From Gari tellinella (taxonomy: Eukaryota > Mollusca > Bivalvia > Cardiida > Psammobiidae): a DNA stretch of 64,000 bases. Below the pieces are notes generated by a model, which was given only the letters and a program-made list of their open reading frames with translations, was not told where the DNA came from and made no database searches. Of the stretch, positions 53,501-59,248 are shown piece by piece. Position numbers and translations under genes: made by a program. Numbering within the stretch: the first letter of the stretch is position 1; each line of letters opens with the position of its first letter. The DNA lies in assembly GCA_922989275.2 (NCBI GenBank), contig OV277866.1, positions 37,775,246 to 37,839,245 on the forward strand, in the 5' to 3' direction.

Positions 53501-56500
53501 ACCCTGGCTAGGGATGAGTATTGTCAGAAATTTTGTATTGCAATACTCCATCACTGTATTGCAATACCTATTGCAATATATTGCATGTTATTAGAGTGAA
53601 CTAAAGCGATGGATCTTAGGTGAATATGTGGAGACAAATTAGTTGTACCACTTTGAATCTTAACAACCATGTTACATTTAAGACAAATTGCACTGTTTGT
53701 AATGATTTTGTATATGAATATGTGTTGCTGTATTTTCAATTCTGAAATGCTCCCAGACATTCCTTTAGGGATTTTCATAACCAATGGTAACTGACAGGGT
53801 ATGGTATATAACAGTGCCAGTTGACAGTATCAGACAAAGTTCTAATCACATTTTTTAAATGAAGATTTTTTTTTCTAAAATCACCGACAATGTCAGTATT
53901 TGACACTTATTTGTTAGAAATCTTAAGTTTTTCATTCAGATAATATGTAAACTTTTATCATCTTTGATAAAGATTTTAAATCTGGTATGCACATTGATTA
54001 GGTAGGGATTCATTGATAATATACCATGTACTGTGCTAAAAACAACAAGGGGGGAATCCCTCTGCTCTGCAAGCTGCTTATTTGGTTTGAACAAAACAAA
54101 ATTGTGAATATTTTTATTTGTGAAACAAAGGGAATTTAATCAATTTAAAAAATAAACGTACTTGTTATTTACAAATAGTGTACTTGTACCATGCCAACAG
54201 TGTACACCCTGATCAGAGGGCTACCAAAGGAACTCTCTGATCAGTGTCTGCAGTGTTTGTTATTTTGTGATAAAATTATCCATTAAAAGTTTCAGTGGCG
54301 AATGAGTACTGAGCGAGATGTCTTACCAGATTCAGTTTTAGACAAGCTGCTATTTTGATGAGCTCTGTGTGTTTTTTGTTGAAATGTTCGTCATTTTTAA
54401 TACTGTTTGGCTTCTCTCTGTATGCCTCATCTATACCAGATAGATGTAGCTCTTTTATAGTCTGGTTTCTTTCAACTAGTTGTCTTGCACCTAATGAGAG
54501 AAAAGATAGTGTCAAACATATATGTTAACTCTTTCCCCCCTGAAACTTTAAATGGACAATTCCAGTTTCCATTTTAGAGTAGTCCATTTCTGACTTTTAA
54601 GGGTTGATTTTGTCCATGTTTGGCATTGTGACAAACAGTGAAGACCCTGATCAGAGGGCTCCTTTTGGAGCCCTCTGATCTGGGTCTTCACTGTTTGCAT
54701 ATGACATGTGTACTATTCACACGTACATTGTTTGAAAAGCACTCCTATATGCGGGACTAGGGTTCAAAGAGTTAATTGGCCAGTGAAAGGCAGATAAGTC
54801 ATCAAATCTACTACCCCGTAGCCTGTGCATTTGAAGACCACTTAAAGCAGCTTGAATGAAAGTAAAGCAGAATACACCTTAAGGCCCATTCTGCTTTACT
54901 TTCAGTCTGCTTTTAGCTATCATCTACTAGTATATAAGTAATATTTCTTATGGTACACATTCATGGCTATATAAATTGGGAATTATTTTCTTCAGTGGAG
55001 GAATAAATTAAATGTGCTAAAAGGTGCTTCTAGGAAAGAAATGATTAAATTATAATTTTCTATGTTAGTTTAATGCAGGACAAAAAGCCTTTGGGAGATT
55101 TCTGCTGTACATTTTTCTTACATTAACCTTTTAACTGATAATGATATGTATACATGTATATGTGCCAATGATCCGGGTTTGGAGCAGTATAAGAAAGGGT
55201 ACATTGGTCACCTAGCTATCCAGACAAGATGGTTTACCCTGACTTCATCCCACAGAAATGACGATATATTCCACCATTTGAACCATAAAGAGTGTTTTGT
55301 ACAATGATGAGTAACTCAGTGTTTGGCAAAGTCTGTCACTCAGATTAAAATGAACCATCAAAGGTTTTGAGTTTGTTTTTTAACTCTATCAACACCTTGG
55401 ACCTGCTTAACATACTCATTAAATTTGAAAACAGTGTAGATCCAGAGGGCTCCTGTAGGAGCCCTCTGATCAGGGTCTACAATGATTTTTTTAAGTTGAC
55501 CATTATTTGTTAACCCATTACCCCATAGCTTGTATTTAGTTTTGAAGATAGGTTACCACTTAAAGCAGGTTGAAAGTAAAGCAGAATGTGCCTTTAGGCA
55601 AATTCTGTTTTACTTTCAGCCTGCTATAAGCTATCATCTGCTAGAATTTAGAAAACATTTCTTATGGTTCATTTTCATGACTGTCTAAATTGGAACTGTT
55701 TTCTTCAGTGAATGAATAAATTAGAGGTGTAAAAAGGTGTATTTATGGGGGAATGGGTTAAACTATTCAGAATTCCAAGTAGACTGGTTTATGTTTTAGT
55801 AATTTTAAAGATCTACAATGGAATTTAATAACCCAAAAGAGTTACTACGTGTTGGAAGAGTTAAGAAAAACTCATGTATTTCAACATTTTATTGCATTAC
55901 ATTTGGTTCTAGCTTCCTAAATAACCTGAAAAAAAAAACAATTTCCATGACGAATCATAGCTTAGTGAAGTTTATTCTTCTAAAGTCTACTTACCTTCAA
56001 ATGTGACTAGGGAGCAATCTTTCAGGTCGACTCTCACCAGCTGAGATGAGCAAACAAACTGTAACCCATTGTTAGTCAAGCCTTTCAACTTTCTGAACTT
56101 CAGGTGTTCCAAACAGTCTTGATGTAAAGTAACACTTCTGAAACCTTTATCTGCAAGAGAAAACCACACATGACTTTCCCATTAAACTCATTCCTCCCTG
56201 AAAATAATTTTTATTCTAATAATAAATTCCAAACCTAAAGTCCATTTTTGACAATTTAGGGTAGCTTTTTATCATATACCCTCAAACGCAATGTTTTTCA
56301 ACCCTATTTTTAACGTGTTCCTGAAAAGTATGCAAACAGGTAACAAGATACCACCATTTGCATGTGTATCAATTTGTTCTTTCCGCCAATGGTGTTGTGA
56401 AATCATTCAAGCGATAAGTGTCTCTCTCTCTGACGCAATCGGTTAAATTCAATGATTTCCATGTGAACATTTTTCTATGTGATACTCACACCCTCAGCAA

Positions 56501-57426
56501 TACTTAAACACCTAATGAACTATTATAGTATCTTTTTCAAAATGAGCGCTAACGCGCAATTGGCATGCTGATGGCTGCTATTTATAGGGTACCCTATTTA
56601 TAAGGGTGCACCATATCAAGGGCATTAAAAGTGAAGTAAACAACTCCCCCGTCTTTCTGCAGCCACCTGTTAGGATGCAGGAAACGTTTCTGATGGTAAT
56701 TAACCTCCTTAATAGTATTTTAATAGCAAACTGTTAAAACTACATGTACTTGAGATATTGAGCAGGCACTGCTTGTGCCTGTCAAATAAAGTGGCTAGGC
56801 ACCATGTGTTAACATTATATACCATAGAAAATCTGTCTTTCACTTTTCTAACGACATACAGTGGAGAATGTGTTATTCTTTCCCAATAAACGCGTTTACA
56901 CTAAAACTATTATTTACAATACAAATAGTTTGGAGCCAGATCAGACGCCGGGTAACCCGGCGTCTGATCAGACTCCAAACTGTTTGCCACCAAGATAAAC
57001 ATGAATTATGAGAATTGCCAAAAAGTTGTTCTTTTCTACGTTTTAGTGTTTTGCGTTTGCGTACGTTTGCGTTTAAACGGGAAAGAATAACAGATTCTCC
57101 ACTGTACAAAGAACCTCCAACCTACCTGTAACTCTTTGACATGACTGAATTGATAAATCTATAAGCTTGCACCCTGATGCTTCCACAAGTTGTAACACTC
57201 TGTCTGTAATTTGTTCACATTTGTAAAAATTAATCCTTCGCAGCGACTTAGTCAATAAGTTTTGTGATATATGTGGCAGATAGTCTGGTGTGAAGAGATC
57301 ATGCCATGCCAGTCTTTCCAACAACATCTCCTTATACACAGTGGGCAGGTATTGACCTGTATCTGACACTTTGTCCAGTGATACCTGCACTACTGATAAA
57401 CAGATGTCACACAGAGATTTCACCAT
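38439..57426 (-). CDS. LRR protein, AMN1/ZYG11-like, putative CUL2 substrate receptor (10 coding exons)
   Basis: Exons in order: 57426-57126, 56150-55995, 54490-54327, 52273-52194, 50895-50847, 50154-49918, 46958-46734, 44615-44460, 42641-42459, 38582-38439. All junctions are GT-AG except one GC-AG (after 49918). Phases agree throughout, giving 1695 nt: 564 codons and stop. Residues 4-13 (SLCDICLSVV) fit the elongin BC-box pattern and 27-35 (LPTVYKEML) the Cul2-box pattern, as in ZYG11, ZER1 and AMN1 proteins. The rest is AMN1/FBXL-type leucine-rich repeats (LTDK, ITDE, ITDHGV, ISTSAV). No F-box is visible. By analogy it would bind a degradation substrate for a CUL2-elongin ubiquitin ligase; this role is inference. 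An in-frame TGA lies 12 nt before the ATG. Introns are mostly MITEs. Confidence 0.82.
38617..39662 (-). mobile_element. M5 MITE split by a pearl-like element
   Basis: Left part with AAGCCCTAGTCATGCATATA and HP2 (apex shortened to GAGGGCTCCCTGATCAGGGT). The right part GTTTTGGGGAGGAAAGGGTT (AA) resumes after 39570. The intervening 800 bp is the element at 38770-39569. Confidence 0.68.
38770..39569 (+). mobile_element. Pearl-like element with GCCCCCC/GGGGGC ends
   Basis: It opens AACAAGACTGCGCGTTCAAT then TTATGCCCCCCGTGGCATCC, and closes CGATGCCGGGGGCATAAAAA. Three units of about 175 bp each contain AGGTCAAGGTCAA and GCTAGACGAAACGGTAAA-like motifs. ACGGACGGAC stretches precede the end. Same general plan as the 145- and 161-bp array elements. 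Confidence 0.62.
39742..40030. other. Decayed M1 remnants
   Basis: AACCTTTCACTCCTAAATGC and TTATTTCTCCACTGAAGAGA match the reverse-orientation M1 left half. The hairpin is not recognisable. Confidence 0.45.
40037..40293 (-). mobile_element. M1 MITE, reverse orientation
   Basis: The left end is TAACCCATTATTCTACAAAT. HP1 arms CTTAAAGCCGGTTGAAAGTA / TTACTTTAAACCTGCTTTAA surround GTGCATTAAGGAGCATTC. It abuts the next M1. Confidence 0.72.
40290..40558 (-). mobile_element. M1 MITE with reduced hairpin
   Basis: Ends TTAACCCATTACCCCATAA and GTATGGGGTATGGGTTAA. HP1 is reduced to CTTAGAGTAGGCCAAATTCA plus ACCTGCTCTAAG. Confidence 0.72.
40574..40779. mobile_element. M2 MITE (206 bp), intact
   Basis: Ends CAGTAAAAACCTCTCTATAA and TAATAGAGAGGTTTTACTG with TA flanks. 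HP1 has the apex GAAAGCTCCTGGAGGAGCTT. Confidence 0.87.
40798..40890 (+). repeat. tRNA-derived SINE head
   Basis: TAGTCGAGGGG matches the pol III A box and GAGTTTGATCC a B box about 40 bp later, in a tRNA-like layout with AGAGCACCCACTTACGACGT between. The tail GTCCTTCGGATAAGACTTTA resembles the body of bivalve SINEs. The array element at 40892 follows at once. A functional tRNA fold is not seen. Confidence 0.6.
40892..42275 (+). mobile_element. Pearl/Helentron-like element with 145-bp tandem units
   Basis: It opens AACAAGGGCCACTATGGCCC then ATCGCTCACCTG. TTGACCTAGTGACC-type anchors fall at 41026, 41171, 41316, 41461, 41606, 41751, 41896 and 42041, exactly 145 bp apart. It closes with a GGACGACGGACGACAGACGA stretch and CTCACCTTGGCACTTTGTGC then CAGGTGAGCTAAAAA. 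It lies in intron 9 of the LRR gene. Confidence 0.8.
42459..42641 (-). CDS. LRR gene exon 9
   Basis: Acceptor TTTATCTTCAG before 42641, donor ATA|GTAAGT at 42459. It encodes ITDHGVCAVARSCPLKILVL, IHNLTDKTIFVLANSCHY and LEDIFISGCANISTSAVRYL. 61 codons, phase 0. This is the clearest AMN1-type repeat run. Confidence 0.85.
42672..42890. mobile_element. M7 MITE with HP4
   Basis: Ends GGGCGCCAGATAAGAAGGAG and ACTCCTCTTATCTGGAGC. HP4 is CTATGGTGTAACTTCTCATA / TATGAGAAG-type, with the apex GAATCGTCTCTTCAAGACGA. The left arm has a duplicated CTATGGTGT. It ends about 35 bp from the exon 9 acceptor. Confidence 0.78.
42910..43262. mobile_element. M6 MITE (353 bp)
   Basis: Ends CAGTGCTACCTCTATACAAC and TTGTAGGGAGGGAGCACTG with TA at both sides. 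HP2 reads AGCTTGAATCCAGATCAGAC / GTCTGATCTGGATTCAAGCT, a nearly perfect stem. This is the most complete M6 in the window. Confidence 0.82.
43272..43527 (-). mobile_element. M1 MITE, reverse orientation
   Basis: Left TTAAGCCATTATTGCATAGA, right AAACAGGCTATGGGGTTAAG. HP1 is shortened at the apex (CAGTAAGTGAGGTGCATTCA). Confidence 0.7.
43553..44261 (+). mobile_element. Pearl/Helentron-like element without a clear tandem core
   Basis: It opens AACAAGAGGCCCATGCGGGC then AAATATCGCTCACCTG, and closes AACAGACGACGGACACAGAA, CTCACCTTGGCACTACATGC, CAGGTGAGCTAAAAA. Two diverged units repeat GGTTTCAGACAGGAAGAGTT and TTTCATTGAAAAAATCTATT about 310 bp apart. Confidence 0.7.
44460..44615 (-). CDS. LRR gene exon 8
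   Basis: Acceptor TTGTTTTAAG before 44615, donor GAG|GTAGAG at 44460. It encodes ACHNLVKIDLSGLTFITDE and CPKLSEIGIKGCRE. 52 codons, phase 0. Confidence 0.82.
44675..44927 (+). mobile_element. M5 MITE
   Basis: TTAACTCATTTACCCCTGAA at the left; the right is CGCTAGGGTTGAATGTGTAA. HP2 is near perfect (CTCCTCAAGGAGCCCTCTGA). It starts about 60 bp from the exon 8 acceptor. Confidence 0.8.
44957..45432 (-). mobile_element. M1 MITE split at its hairpin apex by another M1
   Basis: The outer left AAACCCTTTACTCCATCATT and the HP1 left arm to GCAGAATGCCCCTTAA come first. Then the inner M1 (45126-45363) follows, then TTAAGGCACATTCTGCTTGA, the right arm and GCTATGGAGTAAAAGGATAA. Confidence 0.8.
45126..45363 (-). 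mobile_element. Inner M1 MITE in an HP1 apex
   Basis: TTAA at both junctions, right end TATGGGGTAATGGGTTAA. Its own HP1 (GTGCCTTATGGCAC apex at about 45272) is intact. Confidence 0.82.
45468..45718 (+). mobile_element. M5 MITE (251 bp), CTTTCCTCCC variant
   Basis: Ends TTAACTCTTTCCTCCCTGAA and TAGGGTTCAAAGAGTTAA. HP2 has the apex AGGGCTCCTTTCGGAGCCCT. The same 251-bp length recurs at 52789 and 54525. Confidence 0.85.
45719..45795. repeat. HP1-like hairpin
   Basis: AAGTAAGATGCAAATAATGC / CTGCTTAACTTTCACTTTGC form a worn stem with GCCTGTAGGAG at the apex. Confidence 0.5.
45867..46121 (+). mobile_element. M1 MITE (255 bp)
   Basis: Ends TTAAACCCATTACCCCAAAG and TTTATAGGGGAATTGTGTTA (A). HP1 is complete (GCACCTTATGACGCATTCTG). 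Confidence 0.82.
46131..46190. repeat. HP1-like short hairpin
   Basis: CAGCAGCTGAATGCAGGCTT / TTTTATTCTGACCTGCATAA; the central part of the stem is missing. Confidence 0.45.
46287..46482. mobile_element. M7 MITE with HP4
   Basis: Ends GGCTCCAGATAAGGAGGATT and ACTCCCTCTTATCTGGAGCC. HP4 is almost a perfect palindrome (CTACTCATTAGAATCGTCTC / GACAATTCTAATGAGTAGTA). Confidence 0.82.
46734..46958 (-). CDS. LRR gene exon 7
   Basis: Acceptor TTTTTATGCAG before 46958, donor AGGGG|GTAAGA-type at 46734. It encodes LTSLDLSGSVMGKLSDTGL and LCTNLEVLAISMLSGFTCDG. 75 codons. An M7 MITE end lies about 10 bp upstream of the acceptor, within the branch-point region. Confidence 0.8.
46968..47106. repeat. M7 MITE, right part replaced by an M1
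   Basis: Left GCTTCAGATAAGAGGGAGTA. HP4 is worn (AACTACTCATTAGAATAGGT / GATGATTCTAATGATTCCTA). At ATAGGGTTTAA an M1 begins and the M7 right end is not found nearby. Confidence 0.7.
47104..47240 (+). repeat. M1 MITE, left half with HP1
   Basis: TTAACCCATTACCCCATAGC opens it. HP1 is a near-perfect palindrome (TGTGCCTTAAGGCGCATT). After CTGCTTTAA comes CCCTTTACCTCATAGCAATA, the start of another M1-like end in the hairpin arm. Confidence 0.75.
47241..47840. other. Unannotated intron sequence
   Basis: No complete element. CGATACAAGTTATTTCCAAT and CGATACAAGTCAATATATTT about 180 bp apart suggest an old duplication. Confidence 0.4.
47845..47985. repeat. 51-bp tandem repeat containing an HP2 apex
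   Basis: TAACTCGGAGTC occurs at 47851, 47902 and 47953, exactly 51 bp apart. Each unit has AACTCGGAGTCYGATCTG, the right half of an HP2-type apex as in the hairpin at 51384. Confidence 0.7.
47995..48880. repeat. HP2-derived satellite, about 300-bp units of three hairpins
   Basis: CAGTTTGGATCCCGATCA-type anchors fall at 48011, 48318 and 48618. Each unit of about 300 bp carries three diverged HP2 hairpins roughly 100 bp apart: a GGATCCCGATCA one, a GATTTTGATCAGACGCCGTG one and a GATGAAGATGAGACGCCGAG one. The last unit is partial. It lies in intron 6 of the LRR gene. Confidence 0.75.
48890..49595. other. Largely unique intron sequence
   Basis: No supported gene. GCGCGCTGACACGCGCG-like GC-rich stretches occur at about 49490-49590 in otherwise AT-rich DNA. 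Confidence 0.4.
49600..49742 (+). repeat. M1 right-half fragment
   Basis: ATCTGCTAGGGTAAAGAAAA to TTATGGGATAATGAGTTAA. HP1 is missing. Confidence 0.65.
49743..49796. repeat. M7 right-end fragment
   Basis: ATAAAGATTTTAGTTTTTGA and ACTCCCCTTATCTGGAGCC match the right end of 42672-42890. Confidence 0.65.
49918..50154 (-). CDS. LRR gene exon 6, GC donor
   Basis: Acceptor AATTTTCAG before 50154. It encodes MNLESLDLSYCNSL, TLPQALTELSLCGVLLGD and LRNLKSARLCGVLALND. 79 codons, phase 0 at both ends. The frame leaves only CAG|GCAAGC as a sensible donor, a GC-AG intron. Confidence 0.8.
50262..50760 (+). mobile_element. M1 MITE split at its hairpin apex by a reversed M1
   Basis: The left flank with CTTATCTAATTTTGAAGACA and the HP1 left arm to GCAGAATGCACCTTAA come first. 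The inner M1 (50343-50594, opposite strand) follows. Then TTAAGGTGCATTCTGTTGTA, the right arm and the M1 right half to GGTGTAATATGTTG. Confidence 0.8.
50343..50594 (-). mobile_element. Inner M1 MITE (252 bp) in an HP1 apex
   Basis: Ends TTAACCCTTTTCCTTATAG and TATGAGGTAAAGGGTTAA. TTAA at both junctions. Its own HP1 (GTGCCTTAAGGCAC apex) is a near-perfect palindrome. Confidence 0.83.
50847..50895 (-). CDS. LRR gene exon 5 (49 nt)
   Basis: Acceptor ATTCACAG before 50895, donor AAG|GTAGGT at 50847. It completes LKR from exon 4 and encodes LNLHGSSRVTGEAITK, a clean LRR segment. The phase fit with both neighbours and the LRR consensus support it despite its size. Confidence 0.75.
51018..51320. 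repeat. M5 end fragment and an HP2 element with variant ends
   Basis: 51018-51099 is the M5 part AACCCTAAATAGTCAAAACT to TTTCAGGGCAAAAAGGGTTA. From TTAACTCTGTCAATACC (51096) begins another element with HP2 at 51134-51201 (GCTCCTATAGGAGC apex), ending AAAAAGAGTTGAAAGGGTTG. It matches 55380-55864 and provides its empty site (TATTTAAACTACCCAGAATC). Confidence 0.68.
51347..51550. mobile_element. M4-type MITE (204 bp) with perfect HP2
   Basis: Ends TTAACCCTTAGCCTGCCA and TGGCGGGCTAAGGGTTAA, with the inverted repeat complete but for one base. HP2 at about 51385-51450 pairs perfectly through GGATGAGACGCCGAGTAACT. Compared with the M3 form (AGATCAG, CCGGGT), the bases changed in both arms together. 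Confidence 0.85.
51551..52180. other. Unannotated intron sequence
   Basis: No complete element or exon visible. A worn M5 left end (TTAACTCATTCACCCTGAGA) occurs at about 52115. Confidence 0.4.
52194..52273 (-). CDS. LRR gene exon 4
   Basis: Acceptor TTTTTCAG before 52273, donor AAAAG|GTAAC at 52194. It encodes EELDTQLDQINDDCLVALAS and then YCPNLKR. 80 nt, phase 0 to 2; too short to stand out as an open frame. An M3 MITE begins 24 bp upstream of the acceptor in the intron. Confidence 0.78.
52297..52542 (+). mobile_element. M3 MITE (246 bp) 24 bp from exon 4
   Basis: The left end has two changes (CAGTGGAGAAAACGTTATTC); the right end is intact; TA on both sides. HP2 is at about 52359-52427. 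Confidence 0.87.
52548..52745 (-). repeat. M1 MITE, reverse orientation, with re-paired HP1
   Basis: Left TTAACCAATTACACCATAA. HP1 CTGAAAGTTAAGCAGAAGGT / ACCTTCTGCTTAACTTTCAG is perfectly paired, although it differs from the usual GTAAAG and TGCGCC in both arms. The right end is fused to the next element. Confidence 0.78.
52789..53039 (+). mobile_element. M5 MITE (251 bp), CTTTCCTCCC variant
   Basis: Ends TTAACGCTTTCCTCCCTGAA and TAGGGTTCAAATAGTTAA, TTAA on both sides, HP2 with GCTCCTTTCGGAGC apex. Confidence 0.85.
53038..53213 (+). repeat. M1 MITE without its left end
   Basis: HP1 (GCTTAAAGAAAATCAGAATG / CATTCTGCTTTACTTTCAGC) then the M1 right half, ending TTTATGGGGTAATGGGTTAA. Confidence 0.7.
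53214..54175. other. Mostly unannotated intron sequence
   Basis: TATTGCAATAC repeats at 53537-53580 next to CTAGGGATGAGTATTG look like the end of a hAT-like element; the other end was not found. Two opposed short open frames here are not supported as genes. Confidence 0.4.
54180..54306 (-). repeat. M5 fragment beside exon 3
   Basis: HP2 GCCAACAGTGTACACCCTGA / TCAGTGTCTGCAGTGTTTGT, then TTAAAAGTTTCAGTGGCGAA. The element ends about 20 bp from the donor of exon 3. Confidence 0.68.
54327..54490 (-). CDS. LRR gene exon 3
   Basis: Acceptor CTCATTAG before 54490, donor CTG|GTAAGAC at 54327. It encodes GARQLVERNQTIKELHLSG and the segment ending ACLKLNL. 164 nt, phase 1 to 0. A decayed M5 ends about 20 bp beyond the donor. 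Confidence 0.78.
54525..54775 (+). mobile_element. M5 MITE (251 bp), CTTTCCTCCC variant
   Basis: Ends TTAACTCTTTCCCCCCTGAA and TAGGGTTCAAAGAGTTAA with TTAA. HP2 apex AGGGCTCCTTTTGGAGCCCT. It starts 34 bp upstream of the exon 3 acceptor. Confidence 0.85.
54798..55046 (+). mobile_element. M1 MITE
   Basis: Left ATCTACTACCCCGTAGCCTG; HP1 with a small duplication (GCTTGAATGAAAGTAAAGCA); the right is TAGGAAAGAAATGATTAA. Confidence 0.75.
55380..55864 (+). mobile_element. HP2 element with variant ends, split by an M1
   Basis: TTAACTCTATCAACACCTTG at the left, GTGTTGGAAGAGTTAA at the right. HP2 (GAGGGCTCCTGTAGGAGCCC apex) has lost part of its left arm. The M1 at 55510-55761 sits at a TTAA that is single in the related copy at 51096-51320. 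Confidence 0.75.
55510..55761 (+). mobile_element. M1 MITE (252 bp), well preserved
   Basis: Ends TTAACCCATTACCCCATAGC and TATGGGGGAATGGGTTAA, TTAA both sides. HP1 has the apex GTGCCTTTAGGCAAATTC. This copy shows the whole M1 structure best: left 50 bp, hairpin, then about 110 bp of right half. Confidence 0.87.
55995..56150 (-). CDS. LRR gene exon 2
   Basis: Acceptor TTTTCTCTTGCAG before 56150, donor GAAG|GTAAGT at 55995. It encodes KGFRSVTLHQDCLEHLKF and LVRVDLKDCSLVTFEG, two LRR units. 156 nt, phase 1 to phase 1. Confidence 0.82.
56170..56858. other. Intron sequence without clear elements
   Basis: TTAAACTCATTCCTCCCTGA at about 56182 is the left end of a decayed M5; the remainder shows nothing recognisable. 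Confidence 0.4.
56859..57104 (+). mobile_element. M3 MITE (246 bp) 22 bp from exon 1
   Basis: The left end has one change (CAGTGGAGAATGTGTTATTC), the right end is intact, TA flanks. HP2 at about 56921-56988. It lies just inside intron 1 of the LRR gene. Confidence 0.87.
57126..57426 (-). CDS. LRR gene exon 1 (coding start)
   Basis: ATG at 57426 is the first after an in-frame TGA. It encodes the putative VHL-box (SLCDICLSVV, LPTVYKEML) and the first repeat (LRRINFYKCEQITD). The donor is CAG|GTAGG at 57126/57125, phase 1. Upstream, GGTTCTTCAG at about 57540-57531 looks like an acceptor, so the 5' UTR part of this exon may begin at 57530. An M3 MITE ends 22 bp from the donor. Confidence 0.82.
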
Positions 57427-57585
57427 AGTTACACTTCAGATGAATCCAAAACACAAGAATTTGACATCAGGTTCAGCTGAGTCTTTCAACAGTTGAACAC
57501 TAATCTTCCAGTCGAGAGATCTGAAGAACCAAAAAAGTCCATAATCGCATTGAAAAGAAATCATGTTTGGTTTAACGGTACCCAA

Positions 57586-57705
57586 ACCCATTAATTAATA
57601 GCCTGTTTTGAGTTTTACAGATCTATATAGGCAACCACTTATAGCATGTTGAAAGCAAAGCTGAATGTGCCTGAAGACACATTCTGCTTTACTTTCAGCC
57701 TGCAT
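57586..57705 (+). repeat. M1 fragment with worn HP1
   Basis: AACCCATTAATTAATAGCCT opens it; HP1 arms AGCATGTTGAAAGCAAAGCT / TCTGCTTTACTTTCAGCCTG. Confidence 0.62.
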
Positions 57706-57849
57706 TACACATGTATCTCTTTGAACCCTAGTCATGCATATATACATAAATATTGCTAAAAGTGTGCCTTGAAGAGTAAACATTTCCTATGCAACAGTAT
57801 ATATCCTGATAATTGGAACACAGACCTGTGTATATATCTTGTTAAACTC

Positions 57850-57866
57850 ACCCCCCCCCCCCTCCC
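57850..57866. repeat. C-rich run
   Basis: Twelve C in a row followed by TCCCC, a G-quadruplex-capable run on the other strand. Confidence 0.7.
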
Positions 57867-57914
57867 CTAAGTCTTATTGAAGCTCTTGGCAAACAGTGTT
57901 GAACCAGAGACATA

Positions 57915-58089
57915 CAGAGAGGGATTCCCAGGTACGGTGAATCTCGCTAACGAGACCGTTGAGCGAGATTTGACCGGGTAAACGCGAGAACAGATGCTCA
58001 AGATAAGCGTCAGTGGATACGACGCAGCGCTTACCAAAAATCGATATCCAAGCGTCTGGACCGACCTCGATTACCTGGATGAATCGCAT
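57915..58089 (-). CDS. Unidentified coding-like open frame
   Basis: Minus-strand frame with the protein-like sequence MRFIQVIEVGPDAWISIFGK, then YLEHLFSRLPGQISLNGL and IHRTWESLSVCLW. Composition and lack of low complexity are more protein-like than the surrounding open frames. The last part overlaps the inverted repeat at 57898-57931. I do not recognise a family; it may be a remnant of a mobile-element protein or an exon of an upstream gene. Confidence 0.25.
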
Positions 58090-58324
58090 GTCAAGCGTCT
58101 AGGGAAATCAGACGATAGAGATTTCGGGTTGGATACAAAAAGTAATAACTGCCTATGATTTCCATATGCAATTAGTACAGTGATTTTTCATACCTTTATA
58201 TGATTCCTCGACTACAGAAAATTCTTCCACTTTATAGTCTTGAAAAGTACCATAAGAAATTGTGTCTTAATCTTAGTAGATCTAAATTGTAGATTAAAGC
58301 AGATTTTTTTTTGAATTCGGTTGC

Positions 58325-58800
58325 TTCTCAAAATCGCATTTGGATCCAAACTGTTGCTGAACTCTTAGCACAGTCAGCTTTGATTCCGATCTGGGTTCTA
58401 ACTGTTTGTCAGTCACTCTTATGAGTCAATGTTTCTTTCCAAAGAACGTTTCAATACATTAAAATATATCGTTTGGATCTTAATCAATCACAGAGTTTCT
58501 CAATATCTCATTTGGATCCAAACTGTTGCTGACCTTTAAGTACAGTCAGTTTTGATTCCGATCTGGGTCCTAACTGTAAATGCCAGTCTCTCGTATGGAT
58601 CAAAGTTTCTTCAATGAGCTTTTCAATACATTAAAACCCTAGTTTGGATCTATCAATCACAGAGTTTCTCAATATCTCAGTTGGATCCAAACTGTTGCTG
58701 AACTTTTTGCACAGTCATTGACATGACAAATGTGGATTATCAATTCATCATCTAGCATTTAGACTCGCAATGTCTGATTAAGATCCAAACTGTTTTATTG
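58325..58800. repeat. Tandem array of about 170 bp, built on HP2 arm sequence
   Basis: TGGATCCAAACTGTTGCTGA-type anchors at 58341, 58512 and 58682. Each unit also has GATTCCGATCTGGGT and ATCACAGAGTTTCTCAATAT. TTTGGATCCAAACTG is the junction of two HP2 outer arms with the middle gone. Confidence 0.7.
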
Positions 58801-59248
58801 TCTGCTGAACAAAGTATTTAATATTCTGATCTGGGTCAAAACTGGACACTCTAGATAACGTGACCCGAGTGTTCATTTATTGTATTAATGTCGTTTTTTA
58901 TTTATCGTTTTATATCTTGAGCTAATATAAAGATCTATAAAAATCATAATCGAAACTGATTCAGAATATATTTCGGCAGGCAGCTTTGATCTAGATCTAA
59001 TTTCATGCTGACATTCATCATCAACCACTAATCAATTAAGCTGCCACGCAAATTGTACACTATGAACCGGAAATGTTTAAACACAACCCCTTTTCTGCCT
59101 AAGACCCCCTCTGTGAAGAAGCAAGAAGCTTGAGGCCCAGGGCATAAAGATCCATATTACGTAATCTAATTAGCCGCACTTGTCAAACAGGGTTGTGATT
59201 TCAAACACAGGCTAGCTACTTAAATATGCCATTACACGCCATGAGCCT
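58801..59248. other. Unannotated stretch
   Basis: No supported gene or repeat. Confidence 0.4.

Noticed and set aside
53551..53784. Opposed open frames at 53342-53599 and 53551-53784
   Set aside because: They lie in an intron of the LRR gene, cross TATTGCAATAC repeats and have no domain-like sequence.
38439..57426. Calling the LRR gene an F-box (FBXL) gene
   Set aside because: The repeats resemble FBXL/AMN1, but no F-box is visible in the N-terminal exon; the BC-box/Cul2-box pattern fits better.
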